DNA from: Acanthopleura granulata
Lineage: Eukaryota; Mollusca; Polyplacophora; Chitonida; Chitonidae
Direction of reading: 5' to 3'
Assembly (NCBI GenBank): GCA_016165875.1
Contig: JABBOT010000027.1
Span: forward strand, 1,178,001-1,242,000
Length of the DNA stretch: 64,000 nucleotides
Positions within the stretch are counted from its first letter, which is position 1; every line of letters starts with the position of its first letter. Under the pieces are notes generated by a model. That model ran no database searches and was not told where the DNA came from. It worked only from the letters and a program-made list of their open reading frames with translations. Shown here piece after piece: positions 25,207 to 37,303 of this stretch. Position numbers and translations under genes: made by a program.

Positions 25207-25437
25207 ACTCTATAGCGTAATGATTCATGAGCCTTTCCTCAGATGTGGTATTTGAGTTGAAGTTCACCTCATGATGGCTCCCTCTCTTCGGCCGAAAGTG
25301 GGAAGGTCCGCTAGAAACATGCGATTGCATGGCCGTGGGTTTCCCCCTGCCATAATGCTGTCGCCGTCGTATTGAAAAAAATGATATATTCTTGAGTACG
25401 ACGTAAAACCCTATTGAAATAAAAAAATAAATAAATC
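25207..25437 (+). repeat. SINE family A, degenerate copy
   Basis: Plus-strand copy from agcgtaatgattcatgagcc through gggaaggtccgctagaaaca, ccataatgctgtcgccgtcg and atattcttgagtacgacgta, ending in aaaaaaataaataaat. The first part of the head is missing. Confidence 0.82.
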
Positions 25438-26132
25438 CACTCTCTATTCTACTATTCCTCACATAAATTTGAACGGATGGAATTTTATCATTAGGCCTAC
25501 TTGTTTCAATGTTTACCCCAACCGGTCACCGCTACATTAACGTCAAATGCAACACCTTTTTCCGTTCTACAGCACACAGGGGTTGCCATTCATGGGGTGT
25601 CTCGTTGTCCATTGAGTTATTTGAAGCTCCCATTGGTAATAACTATAAGTGAAATTCGAGGAAACCATTTATCGGTATTCCGATGAGTAAAAGTTATGCC
25701 TTCTTTTGGCCGATTGTGTATACCTGTTTTCGTATGAATACGACTATACGCATGCAGAAGTTACTAAACAGTAGTCTTGATCAGGTTCGATCTTTCTCAT
25801 TCATTAGATCTGTTAAGTTTAAACAACCCGCATATATACATCAAATGGCTGTGAAAGATACGTATCCAGCTTCGTTGGATTTAAAGGAAACAAAAAAAAA
25901 GATTCTCCAGATGATACATCTTACTAGGCTTTTATTTGTACAGACAAAGACAACAGACTTCAGGGCAAGAGCAATTGTTCAAATTCGAAATTTATGAATT
26001 ATCCTTTCTTCGATGCGAATATGCCAAACGATTCTGCATACGGCGAGTAAATATCCCGCCATGTAGCATTCTTAGATTCTGTTTGTTCATTTTAATCAGC
26101 GTCACAAATAATACCGGTACTTAAAAACTAGT

Positions 26133-26396
26133 TGAGGGTCTCCGCGGACTATGGGGTTGGCGCGCTATTGCAGCGTAATGATCCAGATGCCTCTCACCAA
26201 TGCGATCGTTATGAGTTCAAGCTCAGCTTATGCTGGCTTCCTCTCCAGCCGTACGTGAAAAGGTCTGCTAGAAAGATACGGATGGTCATGGGTTTCCACC
26301 GGGCTCTGCCCGGTTTCCTCCCACCATAATGTTAGCCGCCGTCGTATAAGTGAAATATTCTTGAGTACGTCGTAAAACACCAATCAAATAAGTATA
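26133..26396 (+). repeat. SINE family A, near full-length
   Basis: Shows cgcgctattgcagcgtaatg, the B-box region gagttcaagctc, tatgctggcttcctctccag, cgggctctgcccggtttcct and gccgccgtcgtataagtgaa, ending acaccaatcaaataag. One of the better preserved copies. Confidence 0.88.
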
Positions 26397-26811
26397 TGAA
26401 TTACCAAACAGTAATCTTTCAAGACGCCGGAACATTCCATATAGTTTTCTTGTGAATGACATAACAACAGTTATTAAATTAAAATTTTCACTAATGCTCA
26501 CAAAAACCACAGAAAGCTTTTCTCGATATTAACTTACCGAAATTTCTGACAGAAAAATGCAACTATATAAAAAAAATAATCCAAGCTGTTCTCCAACAAT
26601 CTTGTTCTCCAACAAATTCTATCTCAACGGCCCAATAAGTCACGACAGAAATGAAGAAGTGTATCCATTAGTGTCATTTGTGACCATACAGTTATTGCGG
26701 GGTGAATTGTTCTCCTGTGACTGCGAATTGCTTTTGGGAAACACAGACAGGAAATACAGTTTTGCCGTGTTCGGTTATGCGGTAACAGTGTCATACAAAA
26801 CACATCCCAAG

Positions 26812-26935
26812 ACCTAGTCCGACACAATCTGCGTTCGAATGCGTATTTAATATACTGACAAGTACTGTATGCAATACCTGTCAGTATATTAAATATGCAT
26901 ACAGACGCAGATCGTGTTGGACTATCCAAGACCAT
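26812..26935. mobile_element. Short hairpin element, about 120 bp
   Basis: The left arm agtccgacacaatctgcgtt then gcgtatttaatatactgaca pairs with the right arm tgtcagtatattaaatatgc then acgcagatcgtgttggact around a short loop (agtactgtatgcaatacc). This is the form of a small foldback MITE. Confidence 0.7.
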
Positions 26936-28578
26936 TAAGAGTCAGGATTGCGATGAAGTACATTGTTACATTGTTATTGTTGCTACCAACGTTGACAGAT
27001 CCATCAAATGCGATGACCCTTCTGGCAACTTTACTTTTTGATTCTCTTCCCGCCGAAATCAGAAAGATCGAACATTTCTCACCAGTGTGTGGGATACATC
27101 CGTTCTTGATTGACAACTCGAAAACATCCATTGGTTTCATGTTACGAAACGCACATTTTTATAACCCTTTCTGGGAAGCCCACGCTAGAAGACACCTGAT
27201 ATGACTTCCCACTGTGCACCAGTGCTGGTCCAAGGAAGGAAGTACCAATGTTTAAAATTTTAAAGATTCAGATGTAGGAAGAGATTAATAACGTCTCTGC
27301 CACTGGCCAGAGAATGAATAACGAAAGCTTTTAACCACATATCATTCGACAATTATTTTGATTTTCTCAACTCTGGTGTCAATAAGACCATAGCCACTTT
27401 TTTTTGTAAATTCAGGTACCCTAGTTCTTTAACCTTTTCAGCCACCTCTGCAACCAATATTTTGAAACGTTCTGACAGAACTTTGGGGTGTAGAGAAATA
27501 ATTTGCACAGTTTTCTGAAACTTGTATCTTATATCACACAAACCATTTTTAGCGTCGTTTTCTTAAGCACTGTGTGCATAAATTCCACTGAAAGTGTGCT
27601 TTAGCGGTTGAAAATATTACAGTAGTAATAACTTATATTTATCTGATTTGTGTTTAACGCAGTGTTGAATCACTTAAGCAACTGTTTTGACTTACACTAC
27701 TGCAGTTCGGATTATTTGTGATGGAGATAGATGGAAAGCCCTAGCTTTTGCCAGGTACTAGATGACGATTGTGATGTAAAGTCACAGTTCAACTAGCCAG
27801 CGATGGATTGGAACAAGTCGCATACACCAGTTCTAATCTCATCGGTTATGGGTTAGGGATCTGCCACTCATTAGAAGCCATTAGTCACCTCCGCCATTCT
27901 GGGCAGGGGGTTTTGCAGCCATTTCTTGTTGTGGTAACAAAGAGAAATATTGGAAAACTGACTTTTTAAACGAATTGTGTTTTTATGAAATAAATTGAGT
28001 TTTTAATACACCGGTGATGAAAAAATATTGAGTTTTCTGATTGTTCAAACTGAGGTTCTAAACAGAAATGGGCTAGAAAAACCCCAGCAGGGCCATTCAA
28101 ATAACACCTAGGGAGTTCTATCCAGGCACTTCATGTAGCTAGCACATCTGAAGTACTTACAAAAAAAAAAAAATGTGATGTGAGCACAAAAGTATTTTTG
28201 GAAAATAAATTGCATGTAATTGTCAGCATGTACATGCAGGCTACTGCCACCAACATTGTGCCCCTGAAACAGCGTTGTTATAAACCACAAAAAGTCTTAA
28301 CTTATAACACTTCTCTCCAGACAAAACAAGAATTGAATTATATATATAACATATAATTCTTGCAAACTAATCAATGCCACATGAGAATGATATTTATATT
28401 TAAATAACACAAATCTGATGAAGTCAAAATGCAATCTAATTAAAATGTAAAGATATACATGCATAATAGGTATAAATATATATAATATACATCCATTAGG
28501 CCAACACTATCAGATGTAACAAATTCTCAAGGACTGAATTAAGAAATGTCCTGATGGCCTTAACTTATCGATGTTCAG
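26936..28578. other. Intergenic, nothing firm
   Basis: A 62-codon minus frame at 27353-27541 (..IISLHPKVLSERFKILVAE..) has a protein-like look but no start, partner exon or firm family. The rest is AT-rich. Confidence 0.4.
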
Positions 28579-28584
28579 TTTATT
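28579..28584 (-). terminator. Possible poly(A) signal of the THAP-transposase gene
   Basis: AATAAA on the minus strand lies about 395 nt after the TAA at 28976. The stretch between is AT-rich and non-coding, as expected of a 3' UTR. Other weaker candidates cannot be excluded. Confidence 0.3.
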
Positions 28585-28975
28585 CTTTTTATAAAGTGTG
28601 GGATACTAACTTTACAGGAGCTAGAAAAAAGTTCAATTCCTGATCTGGAATAAGCACCTGATTTTTGTGACGGCCTTGCAAATGCGTAACTTGAGCTTGC
28701 CTTTGTCTTTTGCCATTAGCAGGTTTTCAGTCCAGTCAACGAGTCCTCACACCATGAGTACATGTGAATAATTGGTGGCACCACTACCAATCAATGAATG
28801 CATAAAAAAAAGTACAAGAAATTGCGTGAGTGACTGTGACAGTACGCCACAAGAATTCTATGCCTCTCTGGTTGACCTAAAATGACATACTCAGTGAAAG
28901 TCTCAACGTTTGCTAATAACATGAATAATAATATTAATGCCTGCAAATGCATTTACGCGCACATAGAGAAGAGTT

Positions 28976-31900
28976 TTAACTAGACTGATCAAAATAGGAC
29001 ACGTCAGTTAGGTTTGATAAGGCAGCACAAACAAAGACAACCTGATCAACAGGCACGCATTCAGCCATGGGGAAGGCTCTCTGCAAGATCTGATACTTGT
29101 CTCTGAGTTGACCACTCACACTGCGGACATGATGGCACAAGTCAATAACTAAGCCATTAGAATTTAGGTCAAGAGTAGAAAGATGTGATTCAAATGTAGG
29201 CGAGTTGCAAGCTACAAATGTGCAACAGTTAAACTGTGATTCACTACTGTCCATGTCTGGATCCTTCTCATCGGCTAAAACCCAGTCTCCGGGCAGAAGG
29301 TTTTCTGAAAGCGAGCAATGCTTAATGAGATGAGCGTCAGTAATGTCTCCTGCCAGTGCATTAGACATACACATTATCATTCCGCTTGGATCCATGGCCA
29401 GAAGAAATCTGGTGGAACAGTCTTTATTGTGAATGGAAACACTGAAACCAGCCTCTCCTGATGACAGCGATGAGTCACCTGTGAAAACTTCTAGGCAATC
29501 GACAATCACAGCAATTTTATCACAGTTTAGAAAATACAGCCTAACCTCTTCTGGCGTGTTCTCTTGAATCTTTGTCCTTGCTGGCCAATGGACAGCATTC
29601 CTTAATCTGGCAGCTAAATTTCCCATCCAGTTCTGAAATATTTCGGACACCGTGGATTCTGAAATCTTGAAGCGATGAGCAACATCACCGAAGGACGCGT
29701 TTATTCTGAGAATGATTAGCGTGATTAAAAATTCCTGGAACTTGCCAACGACTTTTTGGCATCCTTTCACATTTTCAGAAACATGATCGAATGCTCTCTT
29801 CAAAATTTCAAAACTGTCAAAACCTGTGTAAAATTTGACTTTCTTTTCGCTGTTCACCAAGGCTTCTTCAGCCAAATCAACATCAAGAAGTTTTCTATGT
29901 AAACTGGACAGTTCCCTACAGAGGCGTTTTTGGGAAGACTCGATGAACTTCAACTTGGCTTCCATTCTTAAGAAATCGCTTGCTTGAACATCAGACTGGC
30001 ACCACACATCCTTTGATGCAGGCTGGTTTTGGCACTGATCTCGCTGATGTGCTGGCTTCGAGGGACCCATTAGCCGCACTATAAGCTCAGATGGTTTGCT
30101 GGGATCTGTGTCTAACATTTGTTGCCGGTTTTCGTGAGTTGATGAAGACGTTTGCCCCAACTCTATGGAAGTGTTATTGCTCAGAGCAGACGTGTACAGT
30201 CCTACAGGCACTGGGTCTGGGGGTTCCACTTTTATTCGTGCAAGGTCTATCGGGATGCAGGAACCTGTGAATCATGGATAAAGCAGATCAGGGTCATAAT
30301 ACAAAACACAACACCTTTAAAGACCTCAGAACTTAAGAGAACAATTTTGAAATTTAAATACATATGCATGTAGTATCTTACAACAAATGACCTTTCTAGA
30401 ATTGAGCAGAATACTACATATAATAACGATAACCTACATGTACAACCAAAATGAATTGGTAGTTAACTTCCAGCAAAGATTCTTTCTCAAAACTTTATTA
30501 AGTTTTCATCACTTTACCTCCAAACTTTGCCACATAGACAAAATCCTCTACAGTTTCATGGAATTTATCATCAGCGAATAAGTGGGTCCTATGCAGCTTG
30601 ACCACTGAGGATTAGACTGAACCTGAATTTAACCCATGATTTGCACCAGGCCATTTTAGTAACCCGACCAACCCTTCAAACAATGGCATATTCAAAAGTT
30701 TTTAATGGTATTTTAATAAAAGTTGATTTTTTTTATTTTTTCTCACCACCTCAATTTCTTTAAACCCTCCATCTATTTCAAAAGCCTGAATAAATTAAAA
30801 AGAATTCCCTACAGACCAACAGTATTTCTTCTCAAGTTGTTTTTTTATCTTTCCTCTCCACTTTAATTTCTTTAAACTCTCCTTTACCTATTTCAAAAGC
30901 CAGAATGAAAAAAAAAAATTCTCTACAGAATGACCACATTTCTTCTCATTGCTTCGGGTCAAGGCCAACAAACAATTTTTTAAAGGTGGCTTTAAGGCTT
31001 AAGTCCAAATTAAAAATTAATACATTTCTGATTCAGACAACAACACTTTTAACCAAATCGATTGCAGGAGGCCAAAAGGCTTAATAACCTGAATCAGTTG
31101 TGTTCACTGGCAGTGGTACAGGCATAACATTACTGAAGACCATCTCTGGTGGCTGCCCTGTGTTAACTGGTGCTTGAGGTTCCAACTTCTGTCTCTTTTG
31201 TTCCAGGTACCTGGAGAGTCTGGCAGCAGCACGCTTGGACAATGGCGGCTCCACGATGTCGTGCCCCAGATTCAGGGTTGGTGCCCAGTCAGGGCTCCCA
31301 GTACTGTACAGAGGTGAGGGTTTCCCTGAAATAATTGATTTTCCTTAATAATTATGTAGTAAATTTGTCAACATCAATCCCCAAAATATATATCCCCAAA
31401 CTTTTGTGTGGTGTCATGCCATACCACCACACACAGCTAGGCATTTTCTCTACACCATATCAAAAATCAAACTGACATGACCAACATTTTTTTGAGCTGT
31501 TGCTCCTGCAAGTGAAGCAATAGCCTTTTGTCACCTTGGTAACCTCCAGGGGTGGATAGTAACCCTGGCAAAAAATTTTCAGTTTTATACAAAGCAAACT
31601 CAAGTCCAGCTCATGCTAACTTACTCTACGGACATATGTGGGAAGGTTTGCCATCAACCTGCAGATGGTTGTGGGTTTTCCCCCGTGCTCTGCCTGGTTT
31701 CCTCCCACCATAATGCTGACCACCATCGTATAAGTGAAATATTCTTCAGTACGGCATATAACACCAATCAAATAAATAAATAAATAAATAATCCAGAGCT
31801 GACAAAATTCTGATATATTTTAAATACATGGTGGTGTAAAACGACAGTATAGAAATTTATGGTATATAAACAAACTAGACTGTCTGTGGGGCAGTACTAT

Positions 31901-34108
31901 CCAATAAGTGCTTCAGCACTCATCATTTTGGGGCCACATCAGGGTCCCAACTGGTAGAATTCCACGTGTAACTTATAAGCATGCCTGATTCAAGTGGGTA
32001 GTGTTTATTGAAGTGGGTATTCAGCTCATTAAAAATATATGCTAAACGTTTCAGATTTTGTTTATTTGATTGTTGCTGAATGTCATACTCAAGAATTTTT
32101 CACTTGCACTCTCTTCGCTGATCATTTCTTCACTTGCACTCTCTTCGCTGATCATTTCTTCACCTTAGTCACTTCCACTTGCATATAATTTTATGGGGTT
32201 TGTAAGAACAATCTTCTGTATATATGTCCAGATGATTTGTGCAATGAACAACGCCACATGGCAGGCATGGGAAGAAGTAATCAGTTTTCTATTAGCTATA
32301 AGGTGGCAGAGTGAGTACAAGTCATTTAAGAAGCTCTTCGATTTGGGTCAGCAACTAACTAAGGCACAAACCTTGTCTTCACAACTCACCAAGGAAGCAG
32401 GGTTGGATACACTACAATCTACATGTAGTTCCAGGTTACAGCTTCAAAACTCCTGCCTTCATTACGTTCAGAATACAGGAGCTACAGGAGTTAGAACTGC
32501 AAAATCGTGTCCAGAGTTCTTCTGTACTGCGTCCTCAAGACACATAGCAGGAAAGTAACTACAATTCAAACCCACAGCAACCAGAAAACTGCAAACCTGG
32601 TGGCCTATACCTTTATCCTTTATCCTCCAGCTAGCCAGCCTCAAAATACAAAGACTATTTTGTTTCTCATGCTACTCCGAGTATGAGACAGTGTAATGGA
32701 CATTGCAACGGACTCCTATCGATATCATGGAGCTTTGCACTTTGTGGTTGGTTGGAGGGTAAAGGGCAAAGGTAAAGATCACCAGGTTTGTGGTTTTCCA
32801 GTTGCAATGGGTCTGAACTGTATTACATGCATGCTACGTGTATCGAGTACGAAGCACGAAAGAACTGTGAAATTACTACAAGATTTTGCAGTGCCAACTC
32901 CTGTACATGTAGCTCCATGATCTAAGCGTTAGGAGTACAAGAGCTTCAGAGCTACCTGGTGCCAGATACAATCAATCTGTTGCAGCACATAATGAAAGTG
33001 TTTGTGCCGTTGTCAAGTTAGGTGGGGCACACAGATTTTACATGATTACCTCCCTTGACATTAGATGCGCAACAAGCCACTGTGCGTTGAAAATACGTAC
33101 ACATGTATCTGCAAGCTACCGACCACTCAAAATGCATGTTTCAAGTAAACAAATGATGTTTCCTGCGGTGAGATGTCTTACCACTGAAGAAGTGATCGCT
33201 ACAGACTCGAATGAAAACATGGGATCGCTCTATAGTTTCAGCTCCAACCGCCCACTGAATGTCAGCTAACCAGGCATTTCTTCTCTTCCGACTCAAGATA
33301 CTCCGTTTGCTCGCCCTGTTTCCCAAGGACAGCCGGCAGACGATAAAACGCTTTTCCAGAATCTTTACCACTTGTTTGTTTACAATCTTCGCACATAACC
33401 ATTGCTAGGCTCTGAATCAAGCCATCACAGTCAGTGTTCAGTCAAGTTGATACCTACACCCCACCCGCGGAGCTGCGTTGGCCTGCTGGTCAAAACTAAA
33501 ATACTGTACAAAGTTTCATAGTAGAAGCGACCGAAATACAGCTCGCACTGGCAAGTTGAGAAGAATTTTGGATGTTCTAATTTATCATGTTAGAAGTGTG
33601 CTCTGCCTTGTTTTGATCTGGAACCGAACTACCATAGTTCAACCACGACAAATCAACCACTGCACACACAGGCATTCCACCAAGATGGCCGCCATCAACG
33701 TGACGCCACACGAGTTTCCTTTATCATTCATACTATCATGCACTTCACGTAGCTCTAAATCACTCCTAGCCCTAGGTTTATATCGTCTTATGTCGGTTAG
33801 TCACAGTTCTATCTGTCAAGCTACCCGGGAATTCGAGCATCAGGATCGTAAGTTTTGCCTACACGACCAAACTTCGGAAATAGCTTACCGCTGATGAAGT
33901 GATCACTGCATACTCGAATGACTGCATAAGATCGCTCTGGGATGTCCGGTCGGTCGATCTGTGCCAGCCATGCATCCCTCCTCTTCCTACTCAAATACTC
34001 CGTTTGTTCACCCTGTTTTTTGATCACAGCTGGCAAACGATGGAATGATTTCCCGGAATTTCTTCCACTTCTTCCATGACATTGTTTGACAACGCACACC
34101 ACCACCAT
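28976..34108 (-). CDS. THAP zinc finger plus HTH/DDE_Tnp_4-like protein, probable domesticated transposase
   Basis: Three exons, 34108-33889, 31325-31089 and 30264-28976, join in phase (AGC G|GG, then TCA G|GT) to give 581 codons and TAA. Exon 1 holds most of a THAP DNA-binding domain: Cys5 and Cys10, FHRLPAV, RRDAWL and CSDHF (Cys67, His70). Exon 2 finishes it with DWAPTLNLGH, where the usual Pro of the AVPTF-type end is kept, followed by a basic stretch (SKRAAARLSRYLEQKRQK). Exon 3 adds a coiled-coil-like segment (about 249-288), a helix-turn-helix (about 324-374, FGDVAHRFKISESTVSEIFQ) and a DDE_Tnp_4-like fold. The first acid is Asp408 (VIVDCLEVF) and the second Asp484 (WVLADE). The third, normally Glu in a VER motif, aligns with Arg533 (HHVRSVSGQLRDKYQIL). 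That argues against transposition, while a long intact frame and three good junctions argue for a host function such as DNA binding. No TIRs were found. A recently dead transposon remains possible. Confidence 0.87.
31600..31793 (+). repeat. SINE family A, 5'-truncated, in THAP intron 1
   Basis: Begins ctcaagtccagctcatgc and continues through cctgcagatggttgtgggtt, cctcccaccataatgctgac and cgtataagtgaaatattctt to caatcaaataaataaataaa. It lies in the intron between THAP exons 1 and 2, in antisense orientation to the gene. Confidence 0.87.
32056..32165 (-). repeat. SINE-A tail fragment next to a 32-33 bp tandem duplication
   Basis: tttgtttatttgattgttgc and catactcaagaatttttcac are the inverted SINE tail. 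Immediately right, the unit cttgcactctcttcgctgat followed by catttcttca occurs twice in tandem. Confidence 0.6.
33182..33402 (-). pseudogene. Second THAP exon, frameshifted duplicate
   Basis: This minus-strand segment parallels the THAP exon at 33889-34108. It starts ATG GTT ATG TGC, shows CEDC, GKAFYRLPAVLGKQGEQTEYL, then in the next frame SRKRRNAWLADI and VFIRVCSDHFFSG. It ends at a matching splice donor (AGTG|GTAAGA). One extra G after the TEYL codons shifts the frame, so the first frame stops at KKCLVS and the second lacks the N-terminal zinc ligands. It is 221 nt against 220 nt in the intact copy. It lies in intron 1 of the THAP-transposase gene in the same orientation, so a tandem exon duplication is the simplest explanation. 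If spliced in place of the intact exon it would not yield a functional finger. Confidence 0.8.
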
Positions 34109-35329
34109 AGTTCACCTGTGCCAATGCGATACAGTATGATATCGTGGCACACGGAATTATGGGATTGGTGTAAGGGCAAACTAACAATGATCAGTGAGAA
34201 GACTTAGGCCTATATGTGGCTGTCTACATTACTTCCCGGTTATACAAACGATCTTCATGTAGAATGTGATTGGGGCCTACATATGATGAATAAATATGTT
34301 TAGATGAAACGGGCCTAAATCAGCCGTATCAACATTTGAACTCACCCAATTAATACTCCACCAAAATGGCCGCCGACCATACACTTGGGTATATTTGTTA
34401 ATACTCTCGCAGCCTCATTACACAAAATATATCTCACACCAATTTATATGTATTTGGATTTGCTCTGAAACATTTGATAACAATGTATTGTTTAAACAAA
34501 AAACAAAAACAAAAACAAAAAAAACAAAGAAGAATAATGAAGAAAATAAATAAGAACAGACCTGAATAATGAAAAAGACTAGTTGCATTTTTTTTTATTG
34601 GGTTTTTTTTTTCTCTCTCTTTACAGAATTTTTCTACTTGTGGTGTCGTACGTAGGACCTTTAAATGTGACCGTGCAATAGGCCTATAAGGCAAATCTTT
34701 GTTCAGTAGTGACATATGCATGCATGGCTTCACGTCATCGTTTAAATCATGCATTCTATCATGCTAGACAGGCCTACCTGCAGTGCACAAACGTTGTGTT
34801 GTTGGATTTTTCATCCGTCAGCTAATGCTTTGTTGTGAATTTGTTCCACTTTCTTCCATATGCCCCACTTCAAAATAAACGCAGCAAAGTAATTTGCCTT
34901 TCAAGCATGAATGACAAACATGTTTATAATGTGCAAATTGTGACCCTGATCACAGATCCCAGTTTATGCAGCCATGCAGGAGCATGTTATTCATCTTGCA
35001 GAGCATGGCGTCTATATCGTGAACACCAGGCCGGTCTCTATACAGTCATGCATGTGGTAAAACACTGTGCCTTATCTTTGGCAGAGCATAATCATTGCAA
35101 AATTATACCACAGCGCATGCATGCACTTATACATATAATCATGATCGTACGTAGAACCTCACTAATTGTAAGATACTGCACGGCATGTCCACTGTGTATA
35201 TAGTGCATGGCAGCATTGATACTTTAATCACACAAAGAAGGTTGGCCCTACAAGCATAATAACTGTAGAGGAACTAAAAAGAATAAATGTTTTACATCAA
35301 AAACTGTTTAACTGAACTCAAGTCAAAAC
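34109..35329. other. Upstream flank of the THAP gene
   Basis: Contains the YY1-like motif near 34361 and low-complexity caaaaa/tttttt tracts (34498-34615). No coding region is supported. Confidence 0.5.
34361..34372 (-). promoter_or_regulatory. YY1-like motif upstream of the THAP gene
   Basis: The minus strand reads GGCGGCCATTTTGG about 255 nt upstream of the THAP start codon, close to the CCAT-core YY1 site common in TATA-less promoters. A similar AAGATGGCCGCC lies at 33682-33693. Assignment is by motif only. Confidence 0.25.
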
Positions 35330-35388
35330 CCAGCAATACCTGTCAGTATATTATACACATAAACATGCAGATGGTGTGGGACTGCGGC
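35330..35388. repeat. Solo arm of the short hairpin element
   Basis: cagcaatacctgtcagtata, then acatgcagatggtgtgggac, matches the right arm and loop at 26870-26930. The partner arm is missing. Confidence 0.6.
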
Positions 35389-35559
35389 GGCTCCTGGATC
35401 CTCGCCTAAGTGCCGAGAATAGAATTTTACATTCAAACCACCCAATTTTAATCTTTTAAAACGTTTAATCACTGTGTGATTTAACGGCTCAATACTCCTT
35501 GGTTCCCACTTCTCAGTGCCCCAAAAGGGTTGAGAACTTGTGTACAGCAATCAAGGATC

Positions 35560-36062
35560 TCTGAGCTTCCATGGCCTAAGCTAACAGACAATGGACAATC
35601 AAAATTGACAATCAAGACAACGAAATGTGTATCTTGATTCATTTGTATCAAGTTTTGTTGAAACTGGCCCAAAACTGTAACAATAACTAGTGGCATGTTG
35701 AAAGAAATGTGAACATATGCTGGGTGAACAGACAGACTGACAACCAATCATAGGAATACAAAATCGATACTACGCATTATGTATCTCGATGTACTCTAAG
35801 TTTCAACAAAGTTTCAATGAAATCGAAAAATACTGTAGGAGTAGCGTTTTGAAAGATACATGTATGTCAACATATACTGAATAAACAGACAGACAACCAA
35901 TCATCAGAATGGAAAATCGATACTACAAATTACGCATTTTTATGTCGTCTACACTTGACCTAAATTTCATTGAAATCAGACAAAAACTGAAGGAGGAGTA
36001 GTGTTTTGAAGGAAAAGTTAACCAACACCGGACAGACAGACAGACGGACGGATGCTGGACAA
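35560..36062. repeat. Complex tandem repeat, about 130-150 bp units
   Basis: Three diverged units share acagacagacaaccaatcat, aaaatcgatactac followed by tacgcat, a caagtttcaatgaaatcga-like middle and ggagtagcgttttgaa. The last ends in cagacagacagacggacgga. Confidence 0.7.
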
Positions 36063-36545
36063 CTAGCTAATGCATAACCTCCTCTCGTCTTCAACCAGTA
36101 GAGCTAAAATTGAAGAAAAGTGCAACAGGTGGGAGGACTGATCATGGAGCACACGAACTGAACACACTTCATTTGAATGTCACCCTCTTTTTTATTAGGT
36201 TTTCTTAACAATCATGAGTTCAGCATTGCTATGTATAAAGCTGACTTTCTAATCAGATCAAAGAATCGCCCTCAGTTTACATTTGAAGGAATAACATTCA
36301 CCACAAGAACTGCCCATCCCTGATGTTGTCTTTGGATGGTTTTCACTGGTATACAATCAAGATAAATGTTTTAGGCCTATCACAGCACAATCACATTATT
36401 ATAAAAAGAACTTGTCACTTTCAGACGTTCATATACATGTAAGAAATTGAATATTGGTAACTATCAAATGTTGATTGGATACATCAATTTATATGAACAG
36501 CTTAATACGCATTGGTGCTTTCCTTCCTCCTGTAGAATGTTTGGG

Positions 36546-36768
36546 GGGCCTCCATGGCTCAGTTGGTTAGCACGCTAGCACAGCGTAATGACCCAGAAGC
36601 CTCCTACCAATGTGGTCGCTGTGAGTTCAAGTTCAGCTCATGCTGGCTTCCTCTCCAGCCGTACTTGGGAAGTTCTGCCAGCAGCCTGCCATCATAATTC
36701 TTGCCGCCGTCGTATAAGTGAAACATTTTTGAGCACTGCGTAACACACCAATCAAATGAATGAATGTA
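36546..36768 (+). repeat. SINE family A, near full-length tRNA-derived copy
   Basis: The 5' end is tRNA-like with an A box (TGGCTCAGTTGG, 36555-36566) and a B box (GAGTTCAAGTTC, 36623-36634). A conserved body follows (catgctggcttcctctcc, agccgtac), then gccgccgtcgtataagtgaaa, ttgagcactgcgt and a caccaatcaaatgaatgaatg tail. This is the clearest reference copy for the family in the window. Confidence 0.9.
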
Positions 36769-37303
36769 GAATGTTGATGGTCTCTACATGTATTTATCTA
36801 GCCATGTTTCTTTTTTCACCCTCATGATGACTCTAGCAATATACCATGCCAGATGCATGCACAACTTAGCAAATCTTTGGATTAGACTAGAATACTTAAT
36901 TCAATGTCAGGTAGAGTTTTTCAATACAATACATTATTTGCTTCCACAAAAATATTTATGTACTCCAGAAAAAACTTGTGACAAAATTTTTAAGGAGCAA
37001 ACATTCTGAAAATCTTTCATATATAAGTCTGAAGATGCAAGTTTTATGAATCACACACGTACACATTCCATATCAAAGACTATATCAGATCTCATTTTCA
37101 GACTTTGGTACAACCAATCCAAAACATGTAACAACAGATTAAGTAACATGACAGTTGTTACCTTTAATGACCAGTTGCTGTAAGCGGCTAGAAGAATCAG
37201 CGAGAGAAGGACATTCTCTAATAATGTCTTTGATAAAATATATATACACATGTAAGTACAATATCAAATCAACTGAAATATTTAAAGGGAAAGACCTCGT
37301 AAA

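Noticed and set aside
27353..27541. 62-codon minus frame with an mTERF-like look (IISLHPKVLSERFKILVAE)
   Set aside because: No true start codon, no partner exon and only a vague helical pattern; not enough to call a gene.
30227..30229. Start of the DDE exon at 30229 as a separate 417-codon gene
   Set aside because: That codon is GTG and the frame continues upstream to an acceptor at 30264 that fits exon 2 in phase.
33478..33894. 138-codon plus-strand frame containing MAAINVTPHEFPL
   Set aside because: It runs antisense into the THAP exon, lacks recognisable domains, and its ATGGCCGCC is better read as a YY1-like promoter motif.
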